DNA from: Ceratothoa steindachneri
Lineage: Eukaryota > Arthropoda > Malacostraca > Isopoda > Cymothoidae
Length of the DNA stretch: 64,000 nt
Assembly: GCA_963969495.1 (NCBI GenBank)
Contig: OZ018318.1
Location: forward strand, 97,307,413 to 97,371,412
Direction of reading: 5' to 3'
Positions 57,844 through 64,000 of the stretch are shown piece by piece (the stretch's first letter is position 1; each line of letters begins with the position of its first letter). The translations under genes and the position numbers were made by a program. Under the pieces are notes generated by a model, which did no database searches, was not told where the DNA came from, and was given only the letters and a program-made list of their open reading frames with translations.

Positions 57844-59404
57844 CGCTTCGGTTGACGGGAATGTAAAGCCTAGATCTTCACCAACCAATGCTATATAAGA
57901 ATGAGGAATGAGTATAGAGGAGTCACTTGTTAGGTTCTAATATGTAGAGTAAAAATGAGAAGAGACAACCGGCATTTTCAGGAGAAAATTTCTATATTTA
58001 TTTATAAATTAACGAGAAATATATAGAAGTCAAAGAAAAAACAAGGAGAAAATGGTAAATACACAGAATGAGAATAATGAATTTGATCGAATATAAATGT
58101 AGGGTTAGAGTGAATATTTATATAAATTTGAGCCATAAATTATGGAATGATATATTGGATATCTTTAATATAAGATGTGGTGGATATAATCTACAGGATA
58201 TATGATATATTTAATGTATGGTTGGATGGAATTGGGAATAGTTTTGGACACAAAATAATTGCTGGAATTATAACCTCAAGGGGACTTAAAATTGAGAGAA
58301 AAGAGGGAATTACATTTTATACATTTTAAATTGTTAAGATTTTCGATTAAATAATGGTAACCTTAATTTACTGAACTTTGTTTGACGATAACGAGAACAC
58401 GAGTGAACTAAAATTGTAAGCGAACATTGGGGACGAGGAAGGTTGATGCTGATTGGTCGGTTTAAAATACTTCAGGCAAGGATTTGGATTGGTTGAAATA
58501 TATATCGTACAAAATATAGGATAATTATTATCGAACGATACGTAGGGTAAATTTTGTTAGAAATCTTTCGAGTTATATATGATTGGGTTTGTCGAACTGA
58601 ATATGAATTAATGCAAGCGAGATATGTAATCTCTCAGACGGGGAATTCTACTTTTGTAGGAGCTAGCAAGGATGTTAGCTGTTACTCTTGTAATAAAAAC
58701 AAATTTTACTCGGTAACATTGGCTATAAACTTTTGCTTGATGTGTATAATTGACTTGAATCTATTTTTTTAAAATAAGAGAACTTCTAACAAGACAATGG
58801 AGGGTTAGGCTTAATATTGGGTTAGTCTCTTCTCTAGAACAATGGTTGTAAGCAATTGTTCTAGACCTATTTATCTCGATCTTCCATAAGTTTAAGTAAT
58901 GAAATTTTTTTCAATTATTATATTTGAAATGGTATTTTTATAGTTTTTCAACTTGAGATATTGAATAATGATAAACCACAATTAACCAACTTCTTAACTA
59001 ATATCGAAACCAATTTTTTAGCATTGCAAAAAAGATGCAAATCTCCTAAAAAATCTAGGCGAGCATCTAAGGAAATCACAACCCTTAAAGTCTTTTACGG
59101 GTAACTAGTTATTACATATATTCATTCCTATATTGTTTACAAATAAAAGTGTGCACGAAATGTGTGTACTAGCTTGAATTTTTAGCTATGAATGTTGAAC
59201 GAGTAACCATAAGAAATTACATGCAAAAGCTGTTTATGACGCGACCTGTAAACAGTTTTCTTGATTATGAGAGAAGACAAAATTCTTTAAGATTATAATC
59301 AATGGATTTTAAGCTGGGATTTGTTTCCCTGAAAAGCATTTATCATTCAATTTTCAACTACATTATGACAAAAATGTTTCTGCTATTACTGTAAATATGG
59401 ATAA
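57504..59404. other. AT-rich DNA with an (AT)n microsatellite
   Basis: An (AT)n run of about 40 bp lies at 57,801-57,844. The rest is AT-rich, with short AT-driven open stretches such as 58,554-58,772 (hydrophobic, no motif). No gene supported. Confidence 0.5.
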
Positions 59405-59785
59405 CTATGTCTGATGACCAAAGTCACGTGCTCTAACTTATTCTGATTTATGACCTTATCACCTTAAAAACTTTTACTACTTCACGGACTATATTTGGGA
59501 CAACCTTGACCATTATATCATTCGAAAGGAAATGTTAAACAACATAAGGGTTTCAGATTTTGATAGAATCGGCTCAATACTTACAATATTATTACAAAAA
59601 CAAAATAATTCCTGGGCTAATTTTGGGAGGACCTTGCAATTATATGATTTGAAAGAGAATGAAAAACAAGAAGAGGGGTTTTAAATTTCGTTAGAATAGG
59701 CCGAATATTTATAATGTTATTACCAAAATAACAAAAGCAAAACGGCTACCGACCCACCGAATATAGACGCACACGCGACTAAAAA
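59405..59785. repeat. dispersed repeat, copy B, with internal tandem duplication
   Basis: Partner of 30,020-30,280. The central unit occurs twice, about 127 bp apart: GGACTATATTTGGGACAACC at 59,486 and GGGCTAATTTTGGGAGGACC at 59,613. Each is followed by an ATATSATTYGAAAG block, a TTTTGATAGAATCGGC/TTTCGTTAGAATAGGC block and an ATATTATTAC/ATGTTATTAC block. It ends with CCGACCCACCGA, compared with CCGTCCGGCCGA in copy A. Confidence 0.7.
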
Positions 59786-61149
59786 GAAATTTGAGCAGGT
59801 TTCTAGCTCAAATATGTATGTTTCCCTAAACTGTCAAACTTGCATCGATCTTGATCAAACAATATGTATTGTAAGTGGTTGAATTATTGTAATAAAAAAC
59901 AAAAAATCAATTTAATTTGAAGAATATACATTAATTTATTATTATATAAATGCTAATTTTTCCTGATCTTTTTTCTCAGTACTGAGTTTCTTTAGAATAA
60001 AAGGTTTCCTACTTTTTCTCATACAAAAGAAAAGTGTTTCACTTCTTCTAAGACCTATTTTAATACTTTATTAATTTTATCGAGCTGATGAAAATTACAA
60101 TAATGTATACGGTAACCTAATGCTGTCATTTTCCTATTACCTTACCTTGTGCAAATGTTAGTTCTTTCCAATAAGTGGCAGGTAGTCAATTCTGCGGTTT
60201 TCGTTTATGAAACCAGACTAGACCAAGCCTTACACTCGTTAGGTTTAAATATCGTTTTTACATTTGGACTTCTTCTTTACAAGATGATACATCTATCGGG
60301 TAGAATTTAATTTACTTTTTCTTACTTTGAATGATAGGAGCAGATATGTAGGTCTGAATATCTAAAGTAAAAAAAATAATATATGAAAATGTCAATTTAC
60401 TGAAATGAATATATTTAAAAAACATTAAACAACATAATGTAAAGATTTAAATAACGACATTTTAAAGTCAATGAAATCCAAACCCAAAAGATGCAGAAAA
60501 TAATTTAAAGGCAAATCAAATATATATATATTTGAACTTTTTCATTTATTCTCAGACAAGCAGTAAAACATTACTGCTTCAAACACTTCAACAAGTCTAA
60601 CCAACCAATAGGAAGAAAAATCAATACGTACTGTAGCACAAGATGAAATAGTGTGGGGTTTCTTGGCCTATCCAGGTGCTAGAAAATTAGTCTTGATTGA
60701 TGGACTGTCGAACGGGAGGAAAATAATCGATATTCTGAGGAATTACTTGTTGTAAATACACACAAACTCTGACTATAAAGTTCTTTATTTCCCGACAGGA
60801 TTAAGAATCCAAAATAAACTGTCCTAATAACAATATAGTGACTGTACAAAGTCTGTCGAATACTTCCAACCATAATTCTAGGATATGTATCCTATGGAAA
60901 AATTACGTATAGAGGGTTTGAAATCGAAAATACGAAAACCCACGTTTAAGGAAAAACAGGAATATTGACGGTTCTAAAAGAGGAATGGGCCAAAATAAAA
61001 TCTAAAAAGACAGAAGACTTACTAGAATGCCTGCTAGGAAGGCTACTTAGGACTGATAAATATGAGAGGGCTTATACGAAATATTAAAGCTTTATATACG
61101 GGGGAATCGCCGTTGAATTTACAAGTGTTAAAGAATGTCTAATATGGTT
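59786..61149. other. no feature recognised
   Basis: AT-rich DNA. A GATGAAAATTACAATAATG phrase near 60,086 resembles the 172-bp duplication at 2961-3345, but over too short a length to call. Confidence 0.45.
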
Positions 61150-61214
61150 TAATACATATTTTTGCATATATTTATCTATTGTTGTTATCGAAGTTTATTG
61201 CTTTGGCGTTGACT
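61150..61214. repeat. diverged direct repeat, copy 1
   Basis: TTTGCATATATTTATCTATT, then GAAGTTTATTGCTTTGGCGTT, matches 62,165-62,228 in the same orientation about 1,015 bp downstream. Confidence 0.55.
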
Positions 61215-62164
61215 GAACTTTTGAGACACCTATTAACCCCAAATACGGTATTTAAATATTTATGATATCTTTTATAATTAAATGATCCGTTTACTATTTT
61301 ATTAATTCCTTACTAAATTTAGCGTGTTCAATTTTTTTTCCACTCTATGTAGAAGAACAGACTGCTCGGTAGAATCTTCATTGGGTATCATTTAGGAACT
61401 AGACGTGATAATATGTCCGCAGGAGAAGAAACTAAAACCTTACGTCACACCCCATCTAGGCTAGAGCTAAGACCTATACGCGCGATTGATTATATAAACT
61501 AACATGCCCGTTTTTAAGTCCATGTGGTCGAATCAAACGAATCATGTGTTTCAAAGATGAAATTAGATCGAGAATATTCTGCGTTAAATGTCAAGTATGA
61601 TTATTAAAATAGGCAGTCTGGAATGGATTTTTCTGAGTCAAGCCTTTCTAGTAGATTTTAAGCAAAGCTCTTAATGGTTTCGATTAAATCCTTCCTCACA
61701 AATTGATTTTGTCTGAAAAGCTGAATCTAGATTTGAAAGATGTGTAATTTCAAACTCAATATTTAAATTTCTCACTACGTATAACTTTTAAATATATTTT
61801 AGTTTTATCTTAAATGCATAATGATTTTATCCTCAACCTCACTGGAATTCGCCTGCTTTTTCGCTTTCACAAGTTTGTTCACAACTAAAAACTGGGATGG
61901 GGTGCAACGCAGCTGATTGTATCTTCTGTAATTAATGACTTCCATGTCTCTTTTGAAAAATTTTCAGCTTCCTATGGATCCGTTTTATGAGATCCATAGA
62001 TATATCCTCTTTTTCAACCTGAGGGAGGGAGAGTGCATTCTATCTTCCAAACGACCGAAATATTTGTCATTCACTTAGACTATATCAGTAGTGTGGGTAA
62101 AAGACTTTCAATTTGAAATAATTGTTTTCTTCAATATGTTAAAATTATAAATGTTGCATAGTTT
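61215..62164. other. no feature recognised
   Basis: AT-rich DNA between two short direct repeats, with no coding capacity seen. Confidence 0.45.
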
Positions 62165-62229
62165 TTAACACACATCTTTGCATATATTTTTCTAGTATTG
62201 TTATGTAAGTTTATTGTGTTGGCGTTTGG
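62165..62229. repeat. diverged direct repeat, copy 2
   Basis: TTTGCATATATTTTTCTAGT, then TAAGTTTATTGTGTTGGCGTT. See the partner at 61,150-61,214. Confidence 0.55.
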
Positions 62230-64000
62230 TTTTATGTAGCTACAGCCAAATCCCCCTTCTATTTTAAAAAAGAGTACCGGTCAGCAAAAAGAAATTAACT
62301 TGAATTGATTTACAAAGTAAATTTTGTGTTGTTACTTCGAAAATATTTGTTTTCATTTGTTGTCGTTTTAATGAAAGCGGGAGAAGAGAGTAAATCTTAC
62401 TGAACCAATTCAAACACGTTTTTTCAATTTGAGATTTCTTTGATTTCTTTTATATATGTTCCATTCTTAGGGTGTGCCTTCTATCTCTGGCGATTTTATA
62501 ACTCTAGAACTTTTTGTTTTTTAACAAAATCGAATAAAGTTTCAACACAGTATAGCTACCTACATAGCTACTTTGTTTAATATTTAGAAAAGTGTATCCT
62601 TTAAAAAGAAATTTAATCACTACTATTGTATCGGCCACATTTTTCAAATCCATCGATATAAAATTTATTGAGCGGACGATAATACTATTAATATAATAAC
62701 AGTTTGGATTTCTATATTATTTTTCTTTCATAATTGAAATGACGTCACAGTTGAGAAGTAATTAGCAAAATATTGTAAGCAACGTCACATTATCTACATT
62801 AATTCGAACGAGTTTATCTCATCACCTTTTATTCTCATTTTTCTCGGTTTTGGATTAGATCGATTTGTGTTATGTCCTGTAGTTCATTTTAAATATATTT
62901 TGATGACTTCATTATAGACATTCACCGTGACCATAAACGTGCAATGAAATTTTTTCGGGAACACAGTGTGAGTGGCATCTCTTTAATCTGCCACAAGTGT
63001 GTTACGCAGTGTAATTATAATCGCCATTTCCGTTGTAAAAGATGTAGTGAAAAAATGTAGAGCGGGATTACTCTCTTCTAAGTGTATTTGGGGCTTCTGA
63101 ATAATTCATGAGAAAAATGGTGCTAGAGGACAGAAGGCGTCAAAAGAAAAATGTCGTATTGTTGTTTATTTTCGTAAACAACACATTGCGAATTTTGTAA
63201 TTTTGCAACTAGCCTTGATTACCCAAGCCTAAGGGTTCTAGCTTAGATTTATTTGCTTGGCCAGTTTATTATCACCCGTCGCTCATTATATTTGCCCATT
63301 TCAAGCAATAGGATAAACACACATATTGCTCAGGTAAATATCAAATCAGTTCACTTCAAAGTTAATATTAGGATCGTTTAAGGCTGTCACGAATAATTGA
63401 CATGTTAATATGCTTTAAAAGTATATACCAGAGAGGCAAATTTAGTGACATTTAAGATTATATTCCTTACAGTTCTTACATATATTCGATTATGTTATCT
63501 TATTTCTTTAATTTTCATTTCCCAATACACTCATGTCTGTCCGCAAGGAAGGGTGGTAACCCACACAAAGGCAACTATGCAGCAGTTATTCACACGACGA
63601 TTAGCTACATTTTTTATCGCCCCTATCAACAATATTGATTCTTTCCATGTCGATACCCCAGCGGTTGCCCTCTGTTTTCGAATCAGATATTCTTCACTAC
63701 CAAAATTAGTGTTTGAGTAAAGCTTATAAACTGAGAGGAGAAAGATCCTGTTACAAAAATCTTATTAAGTTATACCCATAATATATAAAATAAATAAATA
63801 AATAAATTCCAGTATACTGAATAGCTAATCTAACTAAAATAGTTCTTTCGGAGTTAGTTATATTTCTAAGGACTATTTTACATTATAATGCGCAGACTGC
63901 TTAACAAAGAAGAGAAAAAATGACCATACAACTGGCAACGGTAAAGCGTCAGCCCAACAATTAGGAGCATTTACGCAAACGCATTTATCATTCTGTTTGA
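62230..64000. other. AT-rich DNA, no gene supported
   Basis: A 38-codon cysteine-rich small open frame lies at 62,944-63,060 on the plus strand (CHKCVTQC, then CKRC). A short (AAAT)n run is at about 63,786-63,806. The 91-codon open stretch at 63,445-63,720 has no motif and I regard it as chance. Confidence 0.4.

Noticed and set aside
63445..63720. 91-codon plus-strand open frame
   Set aside because: Hydrophobic AT-driven start and no motif; length is within chance for this much sequence.
1..64000. Bacterial-type operons, riboswitches, rRNA, terminators or replication origins
   Set aside because: Composition, the likely intron, LINEs and microsatellites all indicate nuclear eukaryotic DNA; nothing of this kind was seen.

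Overview
This is eukaryotic DNA, AT-rich (about one third G+C by eye), with no operons, no rRNA, no protein-coding tRNA genes and no host gene that I can recognise. Nearly everything identifiable is transposable-element sequence. The reverse transcriptase on the minus strand at 51-53 kb, together with its 3' end (a GGGCCC-containing 'CAAGG...CTTATAGC' block followed by a TAA-triplet tail), is of a type I associate with decapod crustaceans, particularly shrimps. I therefore read the window as intergenic or intronic DNA of a decapod, possibly a palaemonid-like shrimp. That assignment comes from memory of repeat families and was not checked against a database.

Layout. 0.5-1.0 kb and 6.6-7.3 kb hold minus-strand scraps of a jockey-type LINE. 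2.0-2.4 kb holds a tRNA-like head followed by a 29-bp tandem array. 13.7-18.8 kb is a nearly complete but dead copy of the same jockey-type LINE: leader, zinc-knuckle ORF1, endonuclease and RT. 20.3-21.8 kb is a decayed Tc1-type DNA transposon with terminal inverted repeats of about 200 bp. 23.4-27.3 kb is a more diverged LINE with a G-poor sense strand. 30.0 kb and 59.4 kb carry two members of an unnamed dispersed repeat. 34.0-35.5 kb is the 5' third of another jockey-type copy.

36.0-40.9 kb is the most striking object: a non-LTR retrotransposon with both ORFs open (266 and 998 codons), all expected endonuclease and RT catalytic residues, and an (AAAT)n 3' end, so it is probably young. It is followed on the same strand by a 200-bp foldback element, a broken piggyBac transposase (41.8-43.5 kb) and a broken, intron-bearing copy of an unnamed multi-copy gene family (43.8-45.1 kb). 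50.9-53.2 kb is a 5'-truncated minus-strand LINE with an intact RT, abutting a GC-rich coding-like relic (53.2-53.8 kb) that I cannot name. 55.6-56.6 kb is a GC-rich island with a degenerate tandem repeat of about 115 bp, and 57.3-57.5 kb is a LINE 3' stub.

The LINE ORFs work together in the usual way: the ORF1 protein binds element RNA, the ORF2 endonuclease nicks target DNA, and the RT copies the RNA there. Tc1 and piggyBac transposases cut and paste DNA. Only the 36-41 kb LINE looks able to supply a full protein set. The remaining sequence is AT-rich, stop-filled DNA with microsatellites, and I see no supportable genes there.
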